Source: Paracentrotus lividus (Eukaryota > Echinodermata > Echinoidea > Camarodonta > Echinidae). From it: DNA of 64,000 nt. Both the position numbers and the translations under genes were made by a program. Positions 34,843 through 47,184 of this stretch are shown piece by piece (within the stretch, counting starts at the first letter, position 1; each line of letters starts with the position of its first letter). The stretch is from positions 10,763,458 through 10,827,457 of the forward strand of contig CALNVZ010003432.1 in NCBI GenBank assembly GCA_940671915.1. Direction: 5' to 3'. The notes below the pieces were generated by a model. It saw nothing but the letters and a program-made list of their open reading frames with translations, did not search any database and was not told where the DNA came from.

Positions 34843-36135
34843 CATTCACTTCATCACTTAGTATGCAATGGCAACTTAAATCATGACGCTAATTAGAACT
34901 GTGTTTAAATTAGATTTCTTGTTAAAATGGCTATTTCCGACTACACACGGATATTATGTTCAGTGTACAGAAAATCAAAATAGTATTATGTAACACTGAT
35001 GATAGATGAATGTCTGTTTTACTTCATCGTATCTGATTATTGTCACCATGAATACTGTCACATTTCACGGAAGTACTTGCCCAAAGCTAGCTGGTTTAAA
35101 AAGTTCTTTTAAACCACGTGAAACTGCCCTGAGCAGAAGGGTTAATTGGTGACTTCATTCCAGCAACATTCAACTCTTCATGATTGTGTTTTGTTCATAA
35201 GGTTTTATTATTATACTTTGTTCGAAGTCGTGCCATGTTCACAGATCAGCACAAGCGATATACACCGATGAACTCTTATGCTGCAGTCACACAGACAATT
35301 ACGTATAGTTACGTTTTAGTTGTTTTAATCTTATTTCATCTTCTATTCTATCATTTCTTATGTATTTCTTTGTTTTATTGGGTTAACAAAATTATCTCTA
35401 TTATTACTGCTGACTATGACGGGAAGGCATCCTTGGGGATCCGCAGAAAAGAAAATAATTTTTGGACGCAACCGGACGTAACTCAACGTAAGTGTCTGTG
35501 TGACTGTAGCATAAGATCAGACTTTGGAGTACAAGAGCTTGGTGTAATAGACTAGTTTAATAAGTTATTATAATTTATCCATGTTTCTTTCCTAGCGACG
35601 TAGTAATAGGGATGTCCACTAAAATTGTAAGTTATTTTAAAGTTATTTTTGCTAGGCTTATTTGATAGAGCATTTTAAAAGAAACATTTTGGTACTTGAG
35701 TTATCACAATTGGATGTTCCGTTTCAAAGATATGACCCAAAGAGTGTCACGGTTAACAATGAGCTGCTAGAACACTTTTACAAGTTTCAGACAAAGCCAG
35801 AAAACGCAATAAAAGCTCAAGTTTATGGTTCTTTTGTCTTTGATTTATTAAACCAAATCATACCAAACATTTTCTATGTGTGCATCAACATGAAATGAGA
35901 TTATAGCAACACAATTGAGGCGTATGTGTATATTATACAAAAAGTTATGGCAGTACAAAACTGATGGTTTGACATGTATGTTACCGTAGGTGATCCAATA
36001 TGACCACCGTGGAAAAATACTCCATAGGGCATGTTTCAATAGGAACACCCTAGACAATAGGCTATTTCATGGTGGTGTGGCTCAGACATGTCAGAGCTAA
36101 GTGTTGAAGAGGGTAGAGTAATTTTAAAACTAAAA
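34843..36135. other. AT-rich intergenic, no gene seen
   Basis: Several frames of 60-120 codons occur but none shows a domain or coding-like composition. Confidence 0.45.
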
Positions 36136-36417
36136 TGGCCAGTGGTAAACATTGTTCTTTGTTTTTCACCCCGATACATTTTTTGTTCAAAAATAGTTTA
36201 ATTTTATAAATATCTACTGCTCCTTATCTGAATCTATTCCAATAATGACAAATTCTAGTCATAAAACACATCACACAGAAGCATCACTTTGAACACGCTG
36301 TAGTTTTTTTTTTATATCAAGTTTTTCAACAGCAGAAGTTGATCACCTGCTGAGGAATTTTCTAAGGAAGAAACTGACCAATTAGGAATAAAAATGATTG
36401 ATATTTACCACTGGCCA
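36136..36417. mobile_element. MITE with TGGCCAGTGGTAAA ends
   Basis: TGGCCAGTGGTAAACA at the left and TATTTACCACTGGCCA at the right are inverted over 16 bp. Inner sequence pairs only weakly. 282 bp, no protein. Flanks are A-rich so the target duplication cannot be read. Confidence 0.7.
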
Positions 36418-38095
36418 AAAGACAATTTCGAAAGCTGTTTTTTATTGAAAATTTTGCTGTTTCTTTTCCTGTGTATTATTGAGTAGGCAGTGCATGGGTT
36501 ATTGTTTGCATTGTAAATGCATGGGTGACTACATCCATACAGTGAAGTGGAAACCGTTCTAGTGGCTTTTTGCTTTTGTGTGGCTATCCCTAGTAGTAAC
36601 AAGGTATTCAAACAACCTATAATAAAAGAATGAACTACAACACAAAGAATCCAGTTTGCATACATTGTTGTTGCTATGTCAGGGCAACGTAATTAGAATA
36701 CATGAGGTTGTTTTCGTATACTGTATTATACTGTTCTGTCATGTCTGTTTATTTTGTTTTTCTTTTCTTTTCATTTTTTTTTTTTTTTTTGTAATTGTGT
36801 TTTTTTTCTGATTTGATGAGGTATCATCAAAGGAACGGATTTATTTCAAAGATATAATCTACGTTGACGATACCATATTCCCTTGTCCCCCCCCCCTCCA
36901 TCTCTTCTCCCCCCCCCCTCTCTCTCTCTCTCCTTCCATGCATGCCTTTTCATTTCCACACTCTCCATCTTTGGTCTTCTCTCTTTTAGCACGTGTATAT
37001 GTTTCCTATCCTTTTTTGGGGTGCAATTTCTCCATTTTAACCTCTTACTGACATGCGCATGCGCGGACCAAGTTTTCTCTTCGTTAACTTTTTTTTTTTA
37101 AATTTCCAACCGGAAGTAGGGTATCGTGCAAAGAGACCCACCTGTGATAACAATACCACCAATCACCCGCCTTAAAATAGGCCCAAGGGTCCCCGAAATG
37201 TGTCAAAAATCAGCGTTACCAGTTTTAAAGGTATAATACATTCCACTAAGCTCATTCCTAAATGAACTATGTAGGTCTGTATTGTAATGTCAATATTAAA
37301 TTTCGAAATACGGATTTTACAACTACAGAATACAAACTTAAACATACAGCCCGAATCGAAGAAAACAATATTTGATACGCCTGAAGCCTTTTGAGTTTAC
37401 TTTCAATTACCACAGCCCATTTACTGAACGTAATTCGAGTTTGAAATGGAATTAAACTTTTATAACGGAACCAACAAACTTATATTCGGACATGGAATAA
37501 AGCAGCAGATTTTTTTAATTTGTTTTTTTAATATGTTTTTTTAATTTTTTATTTTTATAGTTCAGATATTTCAGCTTGCAACTGAATTTGCAAATTGTTT
37601 GTATTGATTAAGCAAAATATATGCATACATTCTTATAAAACCAGAAAAAGAATATTTACCAAAAATTGTGTAGAACTCCTAGTGTGCATTCTATAATTTC
37701 CGTAAAGTTTCCTGTTAAAATCGTAGTTGTATTTTTCAAAAATGTCTATATGCAATATATTTCAAAATATCGCAATGACGTGATTCATAAACATGTAAAA
37801 CCACAAATATCTTTTCTGGCATGTGTACAATTTCCGAGTTTAACCAGGTACAAAATGAGAATGGGGTTCAAATGCGAAAATCATAGCATGTCTTAATACA
37901 AAGTTTTTCAAATATGCAAGAATTCGATTTGCATTCCATTTACATGATTTTTCATAAAACCACAACTTTATATTTAGACATGTTTACAATCCTCGAAAGT
38001 AGATGGTTACATCAAAATAGTGGATAAAACCTTTAAATTGGACGAAAAGGAAGCAGAGCTAGTGGGGGACCCGGATTGAGAGGTCAATGTCATCA
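36418..38095. other. Intergenic with short pyrimidine runs; no gene seen
   Basis: Poly-T at 36775-36791, C/T-rich patch at 36885-36935, T-rich stretch near 37510-37556. No coding region recognised. Confidence 0.4.
37054..37065. promoter_or_regulatory. NRF1-consensus palindrome TGCGCATGCGCG
   Basis: Matches the NRF1 consensus YGCGCAYGCGCR in full. It is isolated in AT-rich DNA with no exon seen nearby, so a role is only possible. Confidence 0.3.
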
Positions 38096-38108
38096 CGACC
38101 TTTGACCT
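38096..38108 (-). promoter_or_regulatory. DR1 nuclear-receptor-like site (AGGTCAAAGGTCG)
   Basis: On the minus strand AGGTCA A AGGTCG is one mismatch from the DR1 element bound by HNF4, COUP-TF or RXR dimers. Another AGGTCA lies at 38081-38086. Motif only. Confidence 0.3.
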
Positions 38109-39910
38109 CTATCGACTGGGGTGGTAAGAACAACTGGAGCTGGAGCTAGACTTGCCAAGTTCAACATATGTCACCGTGCTCTTTGGGACTTCAATAATTA
38201 CTTAATCATGTGTAAATATTCACGCGATATGCTCATTCCTGAGGCACAAAAATGACAGAAATATAGATTTTTAGTAAACGAAGGGCCTTTCTTTCTGGAC
38301 CAAAATATTAAAGGCATCGGTGTGACATTGGTAATTTTAACAACATGCCGGGAAGGGCTAATACTAGTCTTATCTAATGTTTTTTTTATTGATAAGAATG
38401 AGTTCTTGTTTGTTTATCTTTTACAGAAAGTTAATTATAAAATGTAATATTTTCATGATGTTTAAGATTTTTAAAGGTTAAAATTTTGCAATTATTTCTC
38501 AGAAGAAAACAAAGCAGAGGTTAATCATTCCTCCATTTATCTAATCATCTGCTGTATGTGACCAATGCAAATTTGGTTTGGCACTGCGTAATTGCAACAT
38601 AGAGAACAACATTACATCATTAATACGAATTTATAATACATTTTCATATATTTTTGTGTCGTTTGTATATCCATTTATTCTATATCATTTACGATTCGAG
38701 ATTAAATGTTTATTTTTAATTTGTCTTACAATTTCATCGAAAATGAGACTTTATATTTGCCAACTGTTTCGAATATTATCGATTCCTTTTACATTTATAA
38801 ACTTTGAAACTTTCACTCAATATTTCTCCTTCTCTTTAATCTTGCTTGTACTAATGAAAAATGTATTAAACAGACGAAAATATGATATATAAAGTGTCTA
38901 TAAACGAAATAGTGTATGACAGATATGAGGATAATTGATGTTGACTGAATTGAAAATGTAACTAACATATAGGGAAAAAATATATAAACGAAGTACAATA
39001 TGATTATTATCGAAATTGCACAATGGGTACATCTGTCATTAAATATGGGACAGCAGTCAACAACATTTTGAAACGTTTATTTACATGTATTTAGCAAAAG
39101 TTTCGTGCTTTTGCAGGATGTGATCTGAAAAACAAGGTACGGGATCGGACAGTTTGCGACGTATATAGAATTACCGTATGTTCGTTCTCTCCGTTTGCGA
39201 ACGTATGTGACTTATGGGCTAGAAAAGACTGGGTATATTCCGTTGCCTTTGGACGTCAATAAACTGAAGCCCCTCAAAATGATTTTAAAAAGTGATTGTG
39301 TAATGAATAAATATAAATGTAGGGGAAGTAAACAGAAATTCAATAGCGTTCTTTACGTTGCAAACTGTAGTGCTGAATCAGTATTAGCTGAAGGCCGCAC
39401 ACCTGTAATTAGATGTAGTCGATAAAAGATGACTTCATTGTTGTTTTTTTTTAAAAGAAATCACATAAAATCAATGACGGGTATTTATACATTTTTTTCA
39501 ATTGTACATTGAAAGGGATCATCAATGGTCCAAATGAGTCCATTTAAAGATTATAAAATGGTCCCAATGGGATTTTGGCAGAACTTTATTAGTTACTTAA
39601 GGTATACTCCCAAAGTGTTGCCGGTTTAAGCAAATTTTGTGTATTATCTTACTACAGCCCCTTCAACACAAAAAAGAGTAGAAAAACCTTCATTTATATT
39701 TTCACAAGATTGAGAAAACTATATGACCAAGTAAAGCCCAAAGTTTGAATTTTTTTTATTATAAACACTTTTTTCATGATTATTTTCAAATCTAATTTTA
39801 ATGCACTGCTGAAAAACCTTGTTTAGGATACAATGATATTATCAGCTACATCATTTAATATACATAAGCAACCAGTCCAGCATCCAATTCGCTAATTTAA
39901 ATAGTCTTTA
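38109..39910. other. AT-rich intergenic, no gene seen
   Basis: Frames of up to 104 codons at 38578-38998 are Phe/Ile/Tyr-rich and follow base composition. No repeat boundary found. Confidence 0.45.
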
Positions 39911-41329
39911 GGGTAAATTAGGGTAAGTGGGACACTTAAGCATTTACGTAAACATTACAACAACAAAAAATACTCAATAAAGCAATCATATACCTCATTT
40001 TGAAGTTTATTTAGAAATAAACATTGTATAAATGTTTTGTTTAAAATTTCCACCAAATGAAGGTTACGGGGACAGTTAATCATTACTACTCCATTGCCCC
40101 TACTAACCCCGTCAAGTTGGGGTAAGTGGGACAGCATAATACATGGAATAAAATGTGGTTTAAAAGTGAGAATCAAAGATCTCTGTCTTCATAAACACTG
40201 TTTATACATCTGGAATATCATTTCTAAGATATCATAAAAACTGATAACCAAACTATTTTTTCAAACATTATCACGACTCATTATTACTATTTTTCCTGTA
40301 CACATTTCAAGTGATGAAAAATGTGATTTTTTTTAAAAAACAAATCAAAAATCAGTAGCACTTTTTAGATGCGTGATTCTGTAAACAAAGCAAGCATCTC
40401 CATCGTCCTTCACCCCTTTTTTCTGTATGAAGGTAAACAAAAGATACTGTACTTAAAAAAAGAATAGAACTTATTTCTTTCCCGTATTACAACTTTCGTC
40501 ATTATCAAATCCAAACTTTACGAAAACTAAAGTTTTTAAGTCTGCATAATTCAACAATATCAGTGCCCCCTTTAAGACAGCAATAATATCCGTGTCATAC
40601 TTTACCTAAGCATTACATTTTAAAATATTTTTTAAAGCAATCATATATCTCATTTTGAAGTTTATTTAGATATAAACGTTTTAGAAATGTTTTGGTTAAA
40701 ACAGGAAGATGGAAGGGGCCTCCAAATGAAGGTCAAAGTGACAATAATAATCATTACTACTCCATTGTTCCACTTACCCTGTCTAATTGGGGTAAGTGGG
40801 TGCATAGAGGAACTGTGATATCAAAGTGCGGAATGAAGATCTCTCTTCGCAAACTTTGTTTATACATTGAAATACTATTGAAATTGGTGCGTCCCACTTA
40901 CCCCAATCATGTGGGGGTAAATGGAACAGTTAATTAAAACAATTGCTTTAAGTCTTTTGTTTACATCAAATTTCATTTTAGATTATTTTCTAGTTTTAAA
41001 TTTATTTTGTGAACAATTTCTATGCCACGTTACCCCTAAAACAAAAGGGATCTGGAAAACACAAAGACAAGTTTGCATACTTGAGCATTTTCAAAATTAG
41101 CTAGGTGGCAATCGTTTTATGTCAAGGCGTGAGATGTTACAGATTTTTAACGATTATTTTTCCGATAACTGTCATTTTTTCCCAAACAGGTATGTAATTT
41201 GTTGCTAGATGCATGTTTCTTCTCGCTAAGATAGTTCCCCCACTAAAGGCATGTCTTAATCATATGCATAAATGAAATTCCATCAAAGTGTCCCACTTAC
41301 CCCAGTGTCCCACTTACCCAAATTTACCC
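39911..41329. mobile_element. TA-flanked element with GGGTAAATTNGGGTAAGTGGGACA ends
   Basis: Left end GGGTAAATTAGGGTAAGTGG pairs with right end CCACTTACCCAAATTTACCC; TA at 39909-39910 and 41330-41331. The word GGGTAAGTGGGAC or its complement occurs at least seven times inside (39921, 40120, 40769, 40790, 40891, 41288, 41306). A segment of about 245 bp (39970-40215) is directly repeated at 40628-40878. No transposase frame, so non-autonomous. End structure matches the element at 44611-45593. Confidence 0.78.
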
Positions 41330-41331
41330 TA

Positions 41332-44246
41332 TACCCCATCTCAGTATCAGTGTAGTTTTAATTGGCGTACAATTTTGTGCCACGCCCTAAAAAGCATTAC
41401 TTTTTGGAATTCAAAGTAAATCCTCTCCTGCCAAGAATCATTTAAATCTTTTCGAAGGCCATATTTATGCAAGCACGTCTGACTAAGTACAAGCCTCTTG
41501 ATTTAAGGATATATTTAAACGGGGTAGAGATGAAAAAAATAATTATTAAGATTTTCGCACAAGTATCGTATTACCATACAGATTTTGGGGTATTCATATG
41601 GAAGTTCTGTGATACAATTTTAGATGCGCATCGGTGATTTGTAGGCCTATATGTGCATGATATGGTTGATCTTTATAATATTAAGTAAATGTTTCCTTTT
41701 CCATGTCGCTCTAACAATGAACCCTGAACGCTTTTATAATATGATTATTTTCCTGTTAGCTTTGTGATGCATACTTTCTGCTAAGTCATGATCAGAATGC
41801 TACCACACATCCAGTGGTATTCGCTTGTTAAAAGTGCATTCTGAGGGCACATCTTTTAGTGAAATAAAAGAAAATATCAAACTCTGAAGCATATCACACA
41901 CAGTGAGTCAAGGCTTCTAAATACGTGTTTACAAAAGAAAGAAAACAACCACAGCGTAGCTGTTCCACTTCTATCCAAACTGTTGAATACACAGGGGGAT
42001 TACCTCGCCAAAACAGCAGCTATTGCTACTTCGGTGGCATTACCCTCGTTCCATTTCAGAACCTGAGTCAAGTGTAGGTCCAAGATCTTCTTTTAAGTAT
42101 TGTTCTGTTTCTTTTCTTCCCGCGTAACTACTGCGAGTCAATGACACGGAAGAGGGGTAGGATAGAGAAGGACGTGGGGGATTAGATAGGGCACGTCATG
42201 CTAACAGGTGTCCTGTCTACTCCCGTCAGCCATCAGCTTGACTCGATGCGTTGGGCAGGACTTCATTGTCGCATCTATTAAATGGATGATGCCTAACAAC
42301 TTACAGAGGCAAATGCTGAACAGGAGCGCGTCGTTTCAAAGCAGAGATGAGAAAGACAAAAATGTGTAAAAAACTAGAATCGATTTTTCTACCCTGGAAT
42401 TCTCTTTTACAGGTTGCCCTAATAGTTCATTTTCTTTGGTTATTAAAAAAAATAAGACTGGGGCTTGTACTTGTAGGAAAAATTGCACGAAATGCATTTA
42501 CAGGACACTGTTATACTTCAACACAAACAAACAGAGGGAACTACTAAATGTTTTCTTTAAATTCCCGATTGCTTATCATTATTTGACGGATTTTTTATGA
42601 AATATATGTTACCGGTAGTAACACCTCACAACCATAACAAAGCACATAAAATTGATAAGAGGGCCTTTTATAAAATTTTCTTTTACAAAAGAAGCTCTTA
42701 TCATTATGTTTGGTACGAATAAATTAAATTTGTTCTCTAACCAACCTTTCAAAAGGCCCAATAAACCGGATTATATTAAAAGCAATTTGCCTCCATTCTT
42801 CTACCAAAAAACACTATGTCAACATCTTATGTAGAAAGCACGGTGTTTATTCAAGTAGAATGGCGTGTTATTATTATTGCTCAGATGTACCATGGTATTT
42901 ATATTCTTCTTCTCCTTCTTTAAGGGGTGGGGTGGATACAGATTTCAAAATCTAGAATAAAACAACAAATCACCAAATTCATTGATAGGTAAATGCAGTT
43001 ATTTTGGTATTACCCGGTTGAATCTCAAGCCCAATTGCGCCAAAGATCATAATGAAACGCATTTCTTTTTTTGCAGAACTTGAAATCAGTTTTAATTTAT
43101 ATTTTGCATAAATTCCTGCATACTCATTACTAAAGCAAGCTCTTTTGTTTAACCTATGAGACTTGATGACAAAATTCCCCTGTTTTCGAGCATTGCGTGG
43201 ACGAGCAGAGAGATAGTCAGAGAGCAGTTGCCCCTGGATATGACACAATTTAACCATGGTTGCCTTCTCATCCATTCATGGTTCTGAGTAATGAATAGCT
43301 ACCTCTTTTCTGCTCTAGATATGACAATATGATAGAAAACACCCCCTGAAACAACAGAAAACCACAAGGATGATATCCACGGTAACGCATAACGGAATCC
43401 ACCAGTCATTTGAATTCAAAGGTCAATTAAATTATTAAATAAAATGAAAGCTTAATTTTGAAATTGTTTATTTACTCATCATCTATCGTTCTTAGAAAAC
43501 TTTATAAAGATATTATATCACTTGTTTTCAACATATCAATTAATAAACAAGAGAAAATTAAAGAGTGCAAATTCGTGGAATATAGTGCATAGTACTTTCT
43601 ATACCTTGCCCCATTTACAGACATTAGTTGTAAGAACATGGAAATAACAAAGCAGCTGACTTGATTAGTTTAATCCACTCTGATATTAATAATTACTGTT
43701 GGACTTGTCTTATTAAAGAACATTAAGGAACTCATGTTACATATGCATCAATCAACAGGGGTGCCTCTCTAACGAACATACCACGATTACATAACAAAAA
43801 CACCCCAAGTTCTACCTCTTAATCTCATTATATTCTAGCCTTTAGGTCAGAGAAGAAGAAGAAGCAATGACTTATGTTTAATCCGTCATGTTTAGCCTTT
43901 GGGGAAATTATTTTGCCAGGAGCAGGAAGAAGAATTCGACAACACAAAGATTAGACATGTGGTATAATTCTGAAAGAAGTTTTAATGAGGTATGATGACA
44001 GCTAAAGTACACCTGATGTAAACAACATTACGTAATCAATCGTTGATGATCTACTTATCGATTCATAGAACATGAATGCACACACTTAGGGGGTTACACT
44101 TGTAATATTTTACGTAATTTTCCCCCAAATACTGTGTCAAAAACACACGAGCGAATGTCATTATTTTTTCTAGGCAAATGGTGAACAGTTTGGTTGAACA
44201 GTTAGATTTGTTCACTCAAGCGGAACTTGTCTCAATAACGGGGACG
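41332..44246. other. Intergenic, no gene seen
   Basis: Mixed AT-rich DNA. Frames of 60-98 codons at 42347-43275 have no recognisable domain. Confidence 0.4.
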
Positions 44247-44492
44247 CTTGTACTCAGAGGCGGCGGAACCAGGGGGCAGGGGGGCACTGTGACCCCACCA
44301 CCCCCCCCCCCCCCCCCCCCCACTTTTTCATCCACCCTCAAAGTGCCCCTTTTCATGACTAAAAAGTGCCCCTTTTCTTAGCTAATAACAAATCAATATA
44401 CTAAAAAGGGGCACTTTATTACTAAAAAGGGGCACTTTTAATACAAAAAAGTGCCCCTTGTTACTCCATATGTATTTTAAAACCAAAATTTT

Positions 44493-45870
44493 CGGCTCGC
44501 GCTTCGCGCTCTCGGATACTAAAGAGGGTGTATAGTGCACAATAAACTAACATTTTAAGCTCATAATTTTCAACTTGCGCTTCGCCCTTGCGGATACTTA
44601 ATAGGGTCTAGGGTACATGCAGGTAATATGGGACAGCAGGTAATATGGGACACCTGAAGCAAATCATGTCGTGACCGTCGACCGGTGACCGATGACCGGT
44701 GTGAGCACCATAATGTTGTTCATATGAACTGTATACGTAAATATATCGTCGTGAGAGCATCTAATGCCGAAATTTCTCTGAGAAAATTGCTGAAAACCAA
44801 AAAGGTAGGTAAAACTTACGGCATTTTTTTACCCTGATGTAAAATTTGATATTTCACAGAATGTGATGGTGAAAGAGTGTTTGAGGGGGTAACCTCAATT
44901 GTTTTGTATATTTAGTAAGCTTAAGTTTCATTTTGATCATACTAGCGTGTAAAGGTCAATTTGTTTTAGTGAAGGGGTGCAATGTTGCATTAAATGCTTG
45001 CCTGACACAGCAACATTAGTGCAGGTAATATGGGACATCCAAAATGGCGGAAATGATTCTGGTACTTAGTATTGGGGTGAGGCATCAATCTCTTTGCTAC
45101 GATTTTTTAGGGTATATTCACAGTATATAATTAATATAAATAATTTATTGTAGGCCTATATTGACTTGTATAATGAAAATAATATTAAAATAATATTTAA
45201 AAAAAGAAATAATATACAAAATACATAACAATGAAATATATAGTCAAAGGTTTTACTGAAGGGTCTTATAATTTCAAATTATATCTTAAAGTTAATGATT
45301 TTCAACATTTTAAGCAAATTCCAGACATGGTAGAGTAATTGTAGTTTTTAAAACGTACATTAAATACATGTCCCATATTACCTGCACATGCAGGTAATAT
45401 GGGCACTTTGGTAATGACGTCAACATTTGAATATTGCAGACAGGGGGGTTGGTGATAATTGTTTTTCTTCACAATAAAAGTTAGAGCAGTAGTTATTGAT
45501 TCATATAAACAAAGATTAGACTGTGTGTCATTTCGTAATTTTATGCAAATTAGGCAAATGAGCTTAGGGGGTCCATATTACCTGCATGTACCCTATAATG
45601 CACAATAACCTCCATTTTTAAGCTCATAATTTTCACTTCGAGCTTTGCGATCGCGGATATTTAATAGGGTATAATGATGCACAATTAACTTCAATTTTGA
45701 GCCCAAAATTTTCGGCTCGCGCTTCGCGCTCGCGGATACCAAATAAGTTATATAATGCACAATTAACTCAAAATTTTCAGATAAAAAATTTCAGCTCGCG
45801 CTTTGCCCTTGCGGATACTAAATAGGGTCTATAAAAATAGGGGCTTCGCGCTCGCATTGTTTTAGTTTAC
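44493..45870. repeat. 78-bp tandem array (GCTCGCGCTTCGCGCTCGCGG unit), split by an insertion
   Basis: Unit landmark GCTTCG/GCTTTG lies at 44501, 44579, 45642, 45721 and 45800. Spacing is 78-79 bp except across the inner element; subtracting its 983 bp and the 2-bp duplication leaves 78, so the register is restored exactly. A typical unit continues GGATACTAAATAGGGTNTAT and AATGCACAAT. Confidence 0.85.
44611..45593. mobile_element. Nested TA-flanked element with GGGTACATGCAGGTAATATGG ends
   Basis: Left end GGGTACATGCAGGTAATATG and right end CATATTACCTGCATGTACCC are inverted, with TA at 44609-44610 and 45594-45595. The word AGGTAATATGGGAC recurs at 44621, 44638, 45023 and 45392, and reversed at about 45370 and at the right end. 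No transposase frame. It inserted into a 78-bp unit of the host element, so it is the younger of the two. Confidence 0.86.
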
Positions 45871-46061
45871 CATTAATTAAATATAAATCCATTAAAATTT
45901 TGATGCACAAATTTAAAGGCAAATTTTCTGCACACCCCTACTTTTCTGAATACTTTTCTCTTTGAGCCTTTGGTCTCAGGTGCCCCCCTTTTTAGAAAAA
46001 GTGCCCCTTTTCCGTCGTGACCCCCCACTTTCAAATTCGTTCCGCCGCCTCTGCTTGCACT

Positions 46062-47184
46062 TGTCCCCACATACTTTTTGTCTGGCTCCTTGCCTAGATC
46101 TCTAGAGCATCGCCTTTTGGAAATTACAATAATCTAGGCTAATGGGAAATATTATTTTCTGATTAGAAATGACATTCATATTTCCGAACCTTAAAAGAGA
46201 CATTGAAACGACAGTTGTAAGGTGGAAGTTTAATGGTCTTATCGCAATCCCCACACTAAGTCGGCATGATTATAAAGCCGTCGAGTCATTACAGACAGGT
46301 GATAAAATGTATTGAGATGGTTCAGTATAGGAGCGTATGGTGGTAATACAAGAATTCCGATCATGGTCAAATTATATCAACCCAATTTATGTTTGATGAG
46401 AGATGACGTAGGGATAAGAGGTACAGCTTTGATGTTGCAGGGAGGACAAGCAGATAGGATTGGATACCAGAGGCTACCAACTGCTCCTAGTGATGCAATC
46501 CCAGAGTAATAGCAATCGAGGAGAAAATAGGATAAGAGAATAATGCTGGCAGACCAACCATCTTCATTGCAACATTAGAAATAGGCTAAGCGATATTTTC
46601 CGTACAACACCCACTTTCCCCAATCACCCACGTTAAATGCCTCAGAGTTAAGAAGAACTTTCTTCATGAAGCAGGCGAGCATTCGTTCATTGCGTGAAAC
46701 TGTCACTTCAGATCGCAGAGACATCCAGAGCGAGAGAAGCAACCCAATTACTCGTCATCCGATATATGACAAGGTCTCTTAAGAAACTAACTCTGTAACT
46801 GGAAAGCATGTTTAAATTTCTTTTTAACTGCTCTCTGAGTGGGAGTGCTAATGAAGGATATACCATATCGATCAGTCACCTTCGCCCAAAAGTGCAAAGA
46901 CACCAATCCTTCAACCGCCTTATTCGTTTCTTCATAGTTACTTGTTAACGTTATGACTCGTCTTATTGGTGTTATGGTGTTACTCGTCTGGACTTATCGT
47001 TGAGATTCCCTTTCACTCTTCGTTGAATCTATCATATTTCATTAGAAAGAAGAAGAAAAAAGACCCGGTCAGTCATTAGTATTGCGTACTTCCTTGTTAT
47101 CCAGCTAGGTCAAGTTTGGTGACGTTATAAATAACTGCCACGGTCACTGACGAAATCCTTCAATAAAGACGAAAAAAGATAGAG
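46062..47184. other. Intergenic, no gene seen
   Basis: Moderately AT-rich, short frames only, no repeat structure found by eye. Confidence 0.45.

Larger units (their letters stand above)
44255..46053. mobile_element. Non-autonomous hAT-like transposon with nested insertion
   Basis: The ends CAGAGGCGGCGGAAC and GTTCCGCCGCCTCTG are perfect inverted repeats of 15 bp. Outside them CTTGTACT (44247-44254) and CTTGCACT (46054-46061) form an 8-bp duplication with one change, the hallmark of hAT insertion. Subterminal sequence repeats AAAAAGTGCCCCTTTT several times on both strands (44340-44460, 45990-46010). The middle is a 78-bp tandem array interrupted by a second element. A C run at 44298-44321 may be mis-sized. 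No transposase. Confidence 0.88.
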
